Positions 18,982 through 27,128 of a stretch of DNA of 64,000 bases are shown piece after piece. Source of the stretch: Bacillus mycoides (GTDB taxonomy: Bacteria > Bacillota > Bacilli > Bacillales > Bacillaceae_G). The notes under the pieces were generated by a model. It saw nothing but the letters and a program-made list of their open reading frames with translations. It did no database searches and was not told the origin of the DNA. The position numbers and the translations under genes are program-made. Positions within the stretch are counted from its first letter, which is position 1. Each line of letters opens with the position of its first letter. The DNA lies in assembly GCF_001757995.1 (NCBI RefSeq), contig NZ_LXLV01000067.1:33356-97355 (forward strand), in the 5' to 3' direction.

Positions 18982-19914
18982 TTAATGTCCCACATGTCCA
19001 GCATGCCCCGCTGCTCCTGCTGTAATTCCAGCTGTTCCCGCTGCAGTTCCAGCTCCTCCACCGTACCAAATTTGTTGTTGCCCTTGGTGATGTTGCTGCC
19101 CTTGGTGGTGATGTTGGCCTTGGTGATGTTGCTGCCCTTGGTGTTGATGTTGACCTTGGTGATGGTGTTGACCTTGGTGATGGTGTTGACCTTGGTGGTG
19201 ATGTTGACCTTGGTGGTGATGTTGGCCTTGGTGGTGATGTTGGCCTTGGTGGTGGTGACCCTGGTGTGTTTGATACAGAACAGCCTGCGGATGAACCTGG
19301 TGATGACCGTGATGATGTACTTGTTGTTGATGGTGACCTTGGTGATGATGACCATGATGCTGATGATGACCGTGATGTTGATGATGACCGTGATGTTGAT
19401 GATGACCGTGATGTTGATGATGACCGTGATGTTGATGATGACCGTGATGTTGATGATGACCGTGATGGCCGTGATGCTCATGGTGCACATGATGACCGTG
19501 AACACCTTGAGGGAAACCGCCAACGCCACCAGCTACAACACCGACGCCAGGTACAGGAAATCCTGTTTGTACGCCTCCCACGAAAGATGGAAACGTAGTT
19601 GGCATACCTACAGGAACCCCTCCTTGTGCGCCTCCCATGAAAGATGGAAACGTAGTTAGCATACCTACAGGAACTCCCCCTTGTGCGCCCCCTACTAATG
19701 TTGGAATTCCTGTTTGCGCTCCAGCTACTGACGACGGAAATCCTGTTTGTACTCCAGCTACTGATGTTGGAAATCCTCCAGCTGCTCCTCCCATCCAACT
19801 TGGAATTCCGCCATATCCGTGTTGACCATCTCCTCCCATAAACATCATTTGTTCATAACTATCCGATCCACCTCCGAAGAAGCCATGTGGTGCATTATTG
19901 TCCATCCCTTTCAT
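18982..19914 (-). CDS. His/Gln-rich repeat protein, probable spore coat or exosporium protein
   Basis: 310 residues in three parts. Residues 1-125 are Gly/Phe/Pro-rich with repeats such as GGVPVGMPTTFPSFVGG and TGFPSSVAGAQTG. Then come eight or more HHGHHQ hexapeptides and about ten HHHQGQ hexapeptides, and a Gly/Ala tail. The His clusters could bind metal ions. This composition is typical of spore coat or exosporium proteins of the B. cereus group, which is inference. ATG at 19914 follows GAGGTGAAAGG; an upstream GTG (19923) is possible. Flanked by its own terminator. Confidence 0.65.
   Translation of the reverse strand: MKGMDNNAPHGFFGGGSDSYEQMMFMGGDGQHGYGGIPSWMGGAAGGFPTSVAGVQTGFPSSVAGAQTGIPTLVGGAQGGVPVGMLTTFPSFMGGAQGGVPVGMPTTFPSFVGGVQTGFPVPGVGVVAGGVGGFPQGVHGHHVHHEHHGHHGHHQHHGHHQHHGHHQHHGHHQHHGHHQHHGHHQHHGHHHQGHHQQQVHHHGHHQVHPQAVLYQTHQGHHHQGQHHHQGQHHHQGQHHHQGQHHHQGQHHHQGQHQHQGQQHHQGQHHHQGQQHHQGQQQIWYGGGAGTAAGTAGITAGAAGHAGHVGH
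19078..19262 (-). repeat. 18-bp tandem repeat encoding HHHQGQ
   Basis: On the plus strand TTGGTGGTGATGTTGGCC and close variants recur about ten times, encoding HQGQHH units in the same protein. Confidence 0.85.
19347..19468 (-). repeat. 18-bp tandem repeat encoding HHGHHQ
   Basis: On the plus strand GTGATGTTGATGATGACC recurs nearly perfectly about six or seven times. It encodes the His hexapeptide of the protein at 18982-19914. Confidence 0.9.
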
Positions 19915-20125
19915 TCCTTTCACCTCTTCTGCTCAATTTAGCCTACCTTTTTTATCATATTTCCTATAAAAAAATAGGTGTTTGTCTGTATAGGAATTCC
20001 GCACCTTTTTCTTCAACGAACGAATCGAATGAAAATATGTAAAAAGTTTTTAACGCGAACAGATTTATACAGAGTGGAATAATTGAAAACTTAGATGAAG
20101 GTGATCCAGAGATTATTTTCTATAT

Positions 20126-20160
20126 AAAAAAGCTCAGAGCATAAACGCTCTGAGCTTTTA
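20126..20160 (-). terminator. Terminator of leuS
   Basis: AAAGCTCAGAGC and GCTCTGAGCTTT form a 12-bp stem with T tract on the minus strand, 12 bp after the leuS stop. Confidence 0.9.
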
Positions 20161-20171
20161 TTTAACATTAA

Positions 20172-22580
20172 TTAGTTTGCAACAACGTTAACAAGTTTTC
20201 CAGGAACAACAATTACTTTACGAACTGTTTTCCCTTCGATTTGTTCTTTAATTGCCTCAAGTGCAAGTTGTTCCATTTCTTCTTTTGATGCGTCTTTACT
20301 CATTGTTAATTTTGCGCGAACTTTGCCCATAATTTGAACAACGATTTCAACTTCATCTTCTACAAGTTTAGACTCATCAAATGTTGGCCAGCTTGCATAT
20401 GTGATTGTTTCATTGTATCCAAGTTTGCTCCAAAGTTCTTCCCCGATGTGAGGTGCAACTGGTGCAATCATTTTTACGAAACCTTCTACATATTCTTTCG
20501 GAAGTGTTTCAGCTTTGTATGCATCGTTGATGAATACCATCATTTGAGAAATCGCTGTGTTGAAGCGAAGCTCTGCATAGTCTTCTGTTACTTTCTTCAC
20601 TGTTTGGTGGTAAGCTTTTTCAAGCTCTTTATTTGGTGCATCAGTGATTTTTTCACTTAATTCACCGTTATCTTGAATGAATAGGCGCCATACACGGTCT
20701 AGGAAACGACGAGCTCCGTCAAGACCATTTTCAGACCAAGCGATTGAAGCATCTAATGGTCCCATGAACATTTCGTATAGACGAAGTGTATCTGCACCGT
20801 GGCTTGCTACAATATCATCAGGGTTTACAACGTTACCTTTTGATTTACTCATTTTCTCGTTGTTTTCACCTAAGATCATACCTTGGTTGAATAATTGTTG
20901 GAACGGTTCTTTCGTTGGAACTACACCGATATCATATAATACTTTATGCCAGAAACGAGCATATAGTAAGTGAAGTACAGCGTGCTCTGCTCCGCCGATA
21001 TAAATATCAACTGGAAGCCATTGTTTTACTTTTTCAGGATCTACAAGTGCTTCGCTGTTGTTTGGATCGATGTAGCGTAGGTAGTACCAGCAGCTACCAG
21101 CCCATTGTGGCATTGTGTTTGTTTCACGACGACCTTTTTTACCAGTCTCAGGGTCAACAACATTTACCCACTCTTCAATGTTTGCAAGTGGTGACTCACC
21201 TGTACCTGAAGGACGAATGTTCTCTGTTTTCGGAAGAACTAATGGTAATTCTTCTTCTTTCACAGCTGTCATTGTGCCATCTTCCCAATGGATTACTGGA
21301 ATTGGCTCACCCCAGTAACGTTGACGACTAAATAACCAGTCACGTAGACGGTACGTTACTTTTTGATTTCCTGCGCTTGTTACTTCAAGCCATTCAATCA
21401 TTTTTACGATTGCTTCTTCTTTATTTAAACCATCAAGGAATGCTGAGTTTAGGTGTGCACCATCACCTGTGTATGCTTCTTTCGTAATGTCTCCGCCTTT
21501 TACAACTTCCTTCATTGGAAGATTGAATACTGATGCGAATTCATAGTCACGCTCATCGTGAGCTGGAACCGCCATTACAGCACCTGTTCCGTAAGTTGCA
21601 AGAACATAGTCAGCAATCCAGATTGGTAATTTCTCACCATTTACTGGGTTAACTGCGTAAGCACCAGTGAATACACCAGTTTTCTCTTTCGCAAGTTCTG
21701 TACGCTCTAGATCACTCTTCATTTTTACAGAATTAATGTAAGCTTCTACAGCTTCTTTTTGATCTGCTGTTGTAATGTCAGTAACAAGTGCATGCTCTGG
21801 AGCCAGTACACAGTAGCTTGCTCCAAATAGTGTATCAGGACGCGTTGTGAAAACTGTGAACTTCTCATCTGTACCATCGATGTTGAAGTGTACTTCTGCA
21901 CCTTCAGAACGACCGATCCAGTTACGCTGCATATCTTTTAAGCTTTCTGGCCAATCAAGCTCATCTAGATCTTCTAATAGACGATCTCCGTAAGCTGTAA
22001 TTTTTAACATCCACTGTCTCATCGGACGACGCTCAACTGGATGTCCACCGCGCTCACTCTTACCGTCAATTATTTCTTCATTCGCAAGTACTGTACCAAG
22101 TGCTGGGCACCAGTTTACAGGTACTTCATCAACGTAAGCTAAGCCTTTTTCAAATAGTTTTAGGAAGATCCATTGTGTCCACTTGTAGTAGGTTGGATCT
22201 GTTGTATTTACTTCACGATCCCAATCGTAAGAGAAACCTAATGCTTTAATTTGATTACGGAACGTATTAATATTAAGCTCTGTAAATTCTGCCGGACTGT
22301 TTCCAGTATCAAGTGCATATTGCTCTGCTGGAAGACCGAACGCATCCCATCCCATTGGATGAAGAACGTTATATCCTTGCATACGCTTCATACGAGATAA
22401 AATATCTGTCGCTGTATAACCTTCTGGATGACCTACGTGTAAGCCCGCACCTGATGGATATGGGAACATATCTAGTGCATAAAATTTTGGTTTTTCTGTC
22501 TCATCTGGCGTACGGAATGTTTTATTCTCTTCCCAATGACCTTGCCACTTCTTCTCAATTTCTTGATGATTAAAGCTCAT
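20172..22580 (-). CDS. leuS: Leucyl-tRNA synthetase
   Basis: 802 residues, the full length of Bacillus LeuRS. The class I signature HVGHPEG is near residue 47 ([15 protein letters not shown]), the CP1 editing domain lies at about 220-415 ([13 protein letters not shown]), and [10 protein letters not shown] is near residue 577. It charges tRNA-Leu and edits mischarged products in the cytoplasm. Start ATG follows AAGGAGGG. Expression is controlled by the T-box leader upstream with a CTC specifier. Confidence 0.97.
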   Translation of the reverse strand: MSFNHQEIEKKWQGHWEENKTFRTPDETEKPKFYALDMFPYPSGAGLHVGHPEGYTATDILSRMKRMQGYNVLHPMGWDAFGLPAEQYALDTGNSPAEFTELNINTFRNQIKALGFSYDWDREVNTTDPTYYKWTQWIFLKLFEKGLAYVDEVPVNWCPALGTVLANEEIIDGKSERGGHPVERRPMRQWMLKITAYGDRLLEDLDELDWPESLKDMQRNWIGRSEGAEVHFNIDGTDEKFTVFTTRPDTLFGASYCVLAPEHALVTDITTADQKEAVEAYINSVKMKSDLERTELAKEKTGVFTGAYAVNPVNGEKLPIWIADYVLATYGTGAVMAVPAHDERDYEFASVFNLPMKEVVKGGDITKEAYTGDGAHLNSAFLDGLNKEEAIVKMIEWLEVTSAGNQKVTYRLRDWLFSRQRYWGEPIPVIHWEDGTMTAVKEEELPLVLPKTENIRPSGTGESPLANIEEWVNVVDPETGKKGRRETNTMPQWAGSCWYYLRYIDPNNSEALVDPEKVKQWLPVDIYIGGAEHAVLHLLYARFWHKVLYDIGVVPTKEPFQQLFNQGMILGENNEKMSKSKGNVVNPDDIVASHGADTLRLYEMFMGPLDASIAWSENGLDGARRFLDRVWRLFIQDNGELSEKITDAPNKELEKAYHQTVKKVTEDYAELRFNTAISQMMVFINDAYKAETLPKEYVEGFVKMIAPVAPHIGEELWSKLGYNETITYASWPTFDESKLVEDEVEIVVQIMGKVRAKLTMSKDASKEEMEQLALEAIKEQIEGKTVRKVIVVPGKLVNVVAN

Positions 22581-22626
22581 GAGATACCCTCCTTGAAATT
22601 CAATTTATTTTCACCGCCCAAAATAC

Positions 22627-22866
22627 AAAAAACCTCTCATCCCTAGAAAGGGACGAGAGGTTATAGATTCCCGCGGTACCACCCTAAATTAATGTAATAA
22701 ATACATTCGCTTAGATCCGTAACGTGGATTAACGGCAATTGCTACTAAATGTTCGCAACTGCAACTCAAAGGCGAGTTCATAACGAAACGTGGATTGACT
22801 TGCACCGACCGTCAACTCTCTAAACCAGCTTCTATTACTACTACTCCTTCTCACTGTTATTACAAA
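22627..22866 (-). promoter_or_regulatory. T-box riboswitch of leuS (Leu, CTC specifier)
   Basis: The conserved T-box AGGGTGGTACCGCGGGAAT is read on the minus strand at 22685-22667, followed by a terminator stem (CCTCTCGTCCC / AGGGATGAGAGG) and T run at about 22662-22627. Stem I contains GAAGGAGTAGTA near its 5' end and GAACTCGCC in the specifier region; the CTC at 22776-22774 is a leucine codon, in agreement with leuS. Uncharged tRNA-Leu is expected to stabilise the antiterminator. Confidence 0.93.
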
Positions 22867-23025
22867 TATGAGTTAATGTGAACTACCAACCACTTAGCAT
22901 CTCTTAAGAGCTTACTTAAAGCGGTGGCTTCTCGGTTAATCGTTATTCTTAATAACTAACGAATTCGTCTTAGGACAGCCGAGCTATCTCCCTTGTTCCA
23001 AAGGTTATTTTATTACTATTTATTT
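22867..23025 (-). other. Structured leader segment upstream of the T-box
   Basis: Between the promoter (23060-23032) and stem I of the T-box lies about 150 nt that standard T-box leaders do not need. On the minus strand it can form CTCGG..CCGAG enclosing GTTATT-AAG-AATAAC, and CCAC..GTGG enclosing CTCTTAAGAG. Family not recognised. It could be an independent small RNA, a processing site, or an extra regulatory domain. Confidence 0.4.
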
Positions 23026-23031
23026 AAATAT

Positions 23032-23060
23032 ATTCTAAAACATGTTGCATGTTCCGTCAA
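23032..23060 (-). promoter_or_regulatory. SigA promoter of the leuS leader
   Basis: TTGACG (23060-23055) and TAGAAT (23037-23032) with a 17-bp spacer on the minus strand, immediately after the stop of the MFS gene. Confidence 0.7.
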
Positions 23061-23061
23061 A

Positions 23062-24255
23062 CTAAACTGCAATTTTTTCTTCAACTGTTTCTTCTACTTT
23101 TACTCGTTTATCATAAATACTCGTTGCTATAAGCGCTACTACAAGCATTACCATGATCGCAATAAACAATACTTCCATATTGTATAAGTCAACAATCGCT
23201 CCGCCAACGACCGGTCCGAACATTTTCCCTACAGTCGCTGCGCTATTTACAACACCTTGATAAAATCCTAATTTATCTTTTGGTGCAAGTATATTTGCGA
23301 TGGTCGGAACTGCCGGCCATACGAATAATTCACCAATCGTTAATGTTACCATCGCAACGAGGAACATCGTAAATTGCTGCGCTTGGCTTAACACAATGAA
23401 TGACGCCGCAAAAATGACAATTCCAATCATAATTTGTTGCTTTAAAGAACGCTTCATCCAGCGAATTAGCATACTAACGAGCGGCTGCGCACAAACAATC
23501 ATCGCTCCGTTTATCGTCCATAATAAACTGTAGTGACGAAGGCTAATATTTAATTCTTGCATATGTGTTGCGATTGCACCTTGCCACTGTACGTATGTAA
23601 CCCAGCATAAAGCATATGCTACACACACAATAAGAAGTGCTTTGAATCCAGGTGTAAGCGTCCATCCTTTTTTCGTTTCGATTTCCTTTTGCACTCCTGG
23701 CTCTTTTTTGTCTTCCATACCACGGAATCCAATAAAAGCAATTAAGAAGAAAACAAAGTATAAAATAAAGTTCGCTAAGAAAATATAATCAAAACGATAC
23801 GATGCAACTAAACCACCACATGCCGTTCCAATTGCAATACCGACGTTTTGTCCAACATACATCGCATTAAACGCTCGTCTTCCGCCTTCTGGCCAAACCG
23901 TACCAACCATCGCATACATCGATGGGAAGACCATTCCAGAACCGAAGCCGATTAATGCTAGCCACACAACATATAACGGCCATCCGTGGAAGAACACAAG
24001 ACCTAAAATCGATACGAGTGTAATGACAATCCCTACTAAAATTGATTTATAACCGCCCCATTTATCAAATAAAACACCGCCGAGCAAGTTTCCGATTACA
24101 CCAGTAAGCGAGTTGATCATTAATACCATTCCGGCTACCGATAAAGATTTCCCTAAACTATCATGTAAGTAAATTGTATTAAAAGGCCATAAAAAAGAAG
24201 CACCCGTGACATTAATAATCATCCCAGCTACTAATAGCCATACTTTCCTTGGCAT
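23062..24255 (-). CDS. MFS transporter (YttB-like)
   Basis: 397 residues with about twelve membrane helices and the MFS loop-2/3 motif (GNLLGGVLFDKWGGYKS). It resembles B. subtilis YttB, which also lies beside leuS. Substrate unknown; multidrug efflux is a guess. The ATG at 24255 follows GGAGGGGAGACT and is preferred over a start 11 codons upstream. Monocistronic; leuS has its own promoter downstream. Confidence 0.8.
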   Translation of the reverse strand: MPRKVWLLVAGMIINVTGASFLWPFNTIYLHDSLGKSLSVAGMVLMINSLTGVIGNLLGGVLFDKWGGYKSILVGIVITLVSILGLVFFHGWPLYVVWLALIGFGSGMVFPSMYAMVGTVWPEGGRRAFNAMYVGQNVGIAIGTACGGLVASYRFDYIFLANFILYFVFFLIAFIGFRGMEDKKEPGVQKEIETKKGWTLTPGFKALLIVCVAYALCWVTYVQWQGAIATHMQELNISLRHYSLLWTINGAMIVCAQPLVSMLIRWMKRSLKQQIMIGIVIFAASFIVLSQAQQFTMFLVAMVTLTIGELFVWPAVPTIANILAPKDKLGFYQGVVNSAATVGKMFGPVVGGAIVDLYNMEVLFIAIMVMLVVALIATSIYDKRVKVEETVEEKIAV

Positions 24256-24366
24256 AGTCTCCCCTCCTATTCTCTTTTTTTCGTTCATATATATAACAGT
24301 AAAATTGTAGTCGTTTTTAAATAGGAAGGCAACTGATTAATAGTTGATGAAATTCAGATAATAGAA

Positions 24367-24401
24367 CAAAGACGATTAGAATGTATTCTAATCGTCTTTG
24401 T
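24367..24401. terminator. Perfect hairpin between khtU and the MFS gene
   Basis: AAAGACGATTAGAAT and ATTCTAATCGTCTTT form a 15-bp stem. It lies downstream of khtU (minus), so it terminates that operon before the MFS gene promoter. Confidence 0.75.
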
Positions 24402-24445
24402 AAAATATTAATCTATAAATAATGGAATCGTTCCCTCGTGAAAGG

Positions 24446-25669
24446 TTATCCAACTTCCTTTTTGCGTTTTGCACTTTCTTTAGCACTCCATTTAAATATT
24501 TTGTCTAGTAGAGAGTATATTCTCCCAGACTCCTTCGTTAATAATGGTCCTAACGACGCCAATATTAAAACGTATAGAGCAGAGAATGGTTTAATCGTTG
24601 CCATTAAGCCACCAGCAATTCCAATATTCGCGACAATAATGGAGAATTCTCCGCGTGATACGAGGGTTAATCCAATATTCGTGGAAGCCTTATGCGATAA
24701 CCCCGCTTTACGGCCGGCAATCATTCCAGCTGTAAAATTACCAATGACAGTTATGAAGACTGCTCCTAACGTTAACCAAACAGCTCCGCCGAGCGTAAAA
24801 GGATCTATACTTAAACCGAAGCTGAAGAAGAATATAGCCCCAAAGAAATCACGAAATGGGACGACGAGATGCTCAATTCGATCACTATGCTCTGTTTCAG
24901 AAAAGACAAGTCCTAATAATAACGCTCCAATCGCTTCAGCAACATGAATTGTTTCTGAAAATCCAGCTACGAAGAACAAAATAGCGAATATTACGATAAT
25001 AAAAATTTCATTTGACGAAATATCTAATACTTTATTTAGGAACGGCGTAGCTTTTCTAGCAATCACAAAGAACAGCAACATATACCCTAACGCGATTAAG
25101 ACAGATGTCAGAGCTCCTACAAATGAAGTCGCACCTCCAAGAACTAAACCTGAAACGACAGATAAATATACCGCTAAGAAAATATCATCGAACATAATGA
25201 TTCCTAAAATTAGCTCTGTTTCTTTATTACCAGCTCTTCTTAAATCAACAATTACTTTTGCGACAATTGCACTTGATGAGATTGTAATAATTCCAGCAAT
25301 AATTAATGTTTCTAATAGAGGAAAGCCCATCACATATCCATAGAGTAAACCTAATGTGAAATTAAGTGATATATGAACAGTGCCTCCAATGGCAATGGAC
25401 TTTCCTGATTTTATGAGTTTTTTCATTGAGAATTCTAAACCTAAATAAAACAGGAGGAATATGACGCCAATACGGCCAAGGAAGGAAATTACTTCTCCGC
25501 TTTCAATAAATCTTAAATCGATAAGTCCTAAATCTGGGGCATGAGGCCCCACTAGCATACCGAGTATAATGAGAAACGGAATAATCGAAAACTTTAACTT
25601 TGCAGCGAGGATAGCTGCAAAAGCTACTAATACTAACGCAGTTCCAACTTCAAAAATTAAAGTATCCAT
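24446..25669 (-). CDS. khtU: K+/H+ antiporter subunit KhtU
   Basis: 407 residues, about twelve membrane helices, CPA2 family (Kef-type): FIESGEVISFLGRIGVIFLLFYLGLEFSMKKL near residues 55-86, and repeated helices including GEFSIIVANIGIAGG. It exports K+ (or NH4+) in exchange for protons, controlled by the KhtT subunit. It is three bases downstream of khtT on the same transcript. The B. subtilis operon has khtS first; no khtS is present here. Confidence 0.88.
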   Translation of the reverse strand: MDTLIFEVGTALVLVAFAAILAAKLKFSIIPFLIILGMLVGPHAPDLGLIDLRFIESGEVISFLGRIGVIFLLFYLGLEFSMKKLIKSGKSIAIGGTVHISLNFTLGLLYGYVMGFPLLETLIIAGIITISSSAIVAKVIVDLRRAGNKETELILGIIMFDDIFLAVYLSVVSGLVLGGATSFVGALTSVLIALGYMLLFFVIARKATPFLNKVLDISSNEIFIIVIFAILFFVAGFSETIHVAEAIGALLLGLVFSETEHSDRIEHLVVPFRDFFGAIFFFSFGLSIDPFTLGGAVWLTLGAVFITVIGNFTAGMIAGRKAGLSHKASTNIGLTLVSRGEFSIIVANIGIAGGLMATIKPFSALYVLILASLGPLLTKESGRIYSLLDKIFKWSAKESAKRKKEVG

Positions 25670-25672
25670 CGA

Positions 25673-26170
25673 TTACGAATCACCTCCTGCTGAAAGTAAT
25701 GCCTTAATGATTCTTTTCACTTCATGTCTTTCGCCCGATAATACGAGCATATCGCCAGCTTCAATGATAGAATCTGGGCCTGGATTAAAGAACTTCTTCA
25801 TATTCTTTTTCAAAATAGCAATGATCGTTACGTTATATGTTTTTCTAACATGTAAGCTACCAATTGTTTTTTGTACCACTGGTGCGTTATTTTCTACTTT
25901 AAACCATTCAATTGATAATCCTTCAAAAGCCATCTCAATCGTGTCTAAAGCTTGTGGTCTATATACCATCCCGCCTAATATAGCTGCAATTTGTCTCGCC
26001 TCAGAATCACGAAGGGAAATGCTTGAAATACTCTCATCATGATCCGCATCAAAATGATACATTTCCCTTCTTCCGTCATCGTGAATAACAATAACCATTT
26101 TTTCATTACCTTTTGTGATTACTTCAAACTTACATCCAATACCTGGTAGTTCACTCTCTTTAATATTCAT
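25673..26170 (-). CDS. khtT: KhtT, regulatory subunit of the K+/H+ antiporter
   Basis: 165 residues, two parts: an N-terminal domain (LPGIGCKFEVITKGNEKMVIVIHDDGRREMYHF) and a C-terminal RCK_C/TrkA-C domain (about 85-160, VVQKTIGSLHVRKTYNVTIIAI ... GDMLVLSGERHEVKRI). In B. subtilis, c-di-AMP binding to KhtT activates KhtU. Gene order khtT-khtU is conserved. Ribosome site and start are clear. Confidence 0.88.
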   Translation of the reverse strand: MNIKESELPGIGCKFEVITKGNEKMVIVIHDDGRREMYHFDADHDESISSISLRDSEARQIAAILGGMVYRPQALDTIEMAFEGLSIEWFKVENNAPVVQKTIGSLHVRKTYNVTIIAILKKNMKKFFNPGPDSIIEAGDMLVLSGERHEVKRIIKALLSAGGDS

Positions 26171-26213
26171 ATTCCCGCCTCCTAAAATTTTTTAGTTACG
26201 GCTCTTCCCTTTT

Positions 26214-26780
26214 TTACAAATCTACATCAATCTCTGTCTTAAACTTTTCATCTTTCGAGATTCCTAAATACTTTAATGTTTCTGACGGAGTCGCGTGATG
26301 AAAATGTTTTTGCAACAGTGCGATTGCTATTCCTCTTTTATATGCATGAAATCCAAATGTTTTTCGCATTGAATTCGTTCCAATCTTACCAAGTATCCCA
26401 ACCGCTTCAGCTGCACTATGAATAACACGATAAGCTTGTTGGCGCGAAATTGAATTTTTCGTTTTATTAGATTGAAATACGTAATTTTCTCTTTGAACAT
26501 CAAAAGTTTGTACGTACTTTAAAAGTGCTTCTTTTACTTTTGTATTTAAATAAATATCTTGTTTAAACTTTTCATCTTTCACAGGAAGAGAATAAAAATC
26601 TTTAACAGTCCCATCTTCATGTAATACATCTTCAAATTTAATGCTCAGTAGTTCTGTAATTTTTAATCCTGTGTTAATCCCAATAACAAATAAAAGATAA
26701 TCTCGCTGCGAGTGCTCTTTTAAATACTTTTTCATAGCCTCAATTTGGTTTATATCTTTTAATGCCTCTACAACTTCCAT
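26214..26780 (-). CDS. Tyrosine recombinase-like protein lacking two catalytic residues
   Basis: 188 residues covering only the catalytic domain, without the N-terminal core-binding domain. The family box TGLR is TGLK here (Lys40), and the HxxR box is NSMR (Asn136, Arg139). His162 and the nucleophile Tyr171 (TLKYLGI) are present. Substituting the first Arg and the His should cripple strand transfer. It may be a decayed integrase or a DNA-binding regulator. No attachment site is obvious nearby. It lies 43 bp upstream of khtT. Confidence 0.7.
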   Translation of the reverse strand: MEVVEALKDINQIEAMKKYLKEHSQRDYLLFVIGINTGLKITELLSIKFEDVLHEDGTVKDFYSLPVKDEKFKQDIYLNTKVKEALLKYVQTFDVQRENYVFQSNKTKNSISRQQAYRVIHSAAEAVGILGKIGTNSMRKTFGFHAYKRGIAIALLQKHFHHATPSETLKYLGISKDEKFKTEIDVDL

Positions 26781-27096
26781 ACATGTATCTCCTCATCTTA
26801 TGAACAGTAATTTTCTCATTATCCTGTCCATTTTACCTTATCACGCTATAGGATTTCCATGTATTATCCATTATTTTTACAATATACTTCTGTGGTTCTG
26901 ACAATTTTCATTTTGGAAATTTACGATTGTACAAATACGTTGTGGTTAGAAAAAAATGGGGAGATAAAAGTTCAGCTTCTTTCTACAGATTGGATTCCTC
27001 CTTTCACTTTCCAGATGATGATACTTTTATATTATGTTACTTATTTACATTATATTATATATTTTAGTAACATAAAAGCATTTTATCTGAAAATAA
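26781..27096. other. Gap of about 350 bp with no convincing gene
   Basis: AT-rich. An open frame exists on the plus strand from 26859, but it runs through the terminator at 27097-27127 into the permease gene and has no ribosome site. I see no other structure. Confidence 0.5.
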
Positions 27097-27127
27097 TAAA
27101 AACCGAGCAGTTTCGCTCGGTTTTTTT
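27097..27127 (-). terminator. Terminator of the BceAB-type operon
   Basis: AAAACCGAGC and GCTCGGTTTT stem with a T run on the minus strand, just after the permease stop. Confidence 0.85.
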
Positions 27128-27128
27128 A

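Noticed and set aside
19078-19468. CRISPR array
   Set aside because: Repeats are contiguous 18-bp coding units with no unique spacers and no cas genes.
19266-19825. Several open frames opposite the His-rich gene
   Set aside because: Repeat composition keeps them open; there is no ribosome site or domain.
22867-23025. 6S RNA or a second T-box upstream of leuS
   Set aside because: The CTCGG/CCGAG pairing is not enough to assign 6S RNA, and no second T-box sequence or specifier stem exists there.
26171-26213. khtS upstream of khtT
   Set aside because: Only 43 bp separate the recombinase-like gene from khtT, so there is no room for it.
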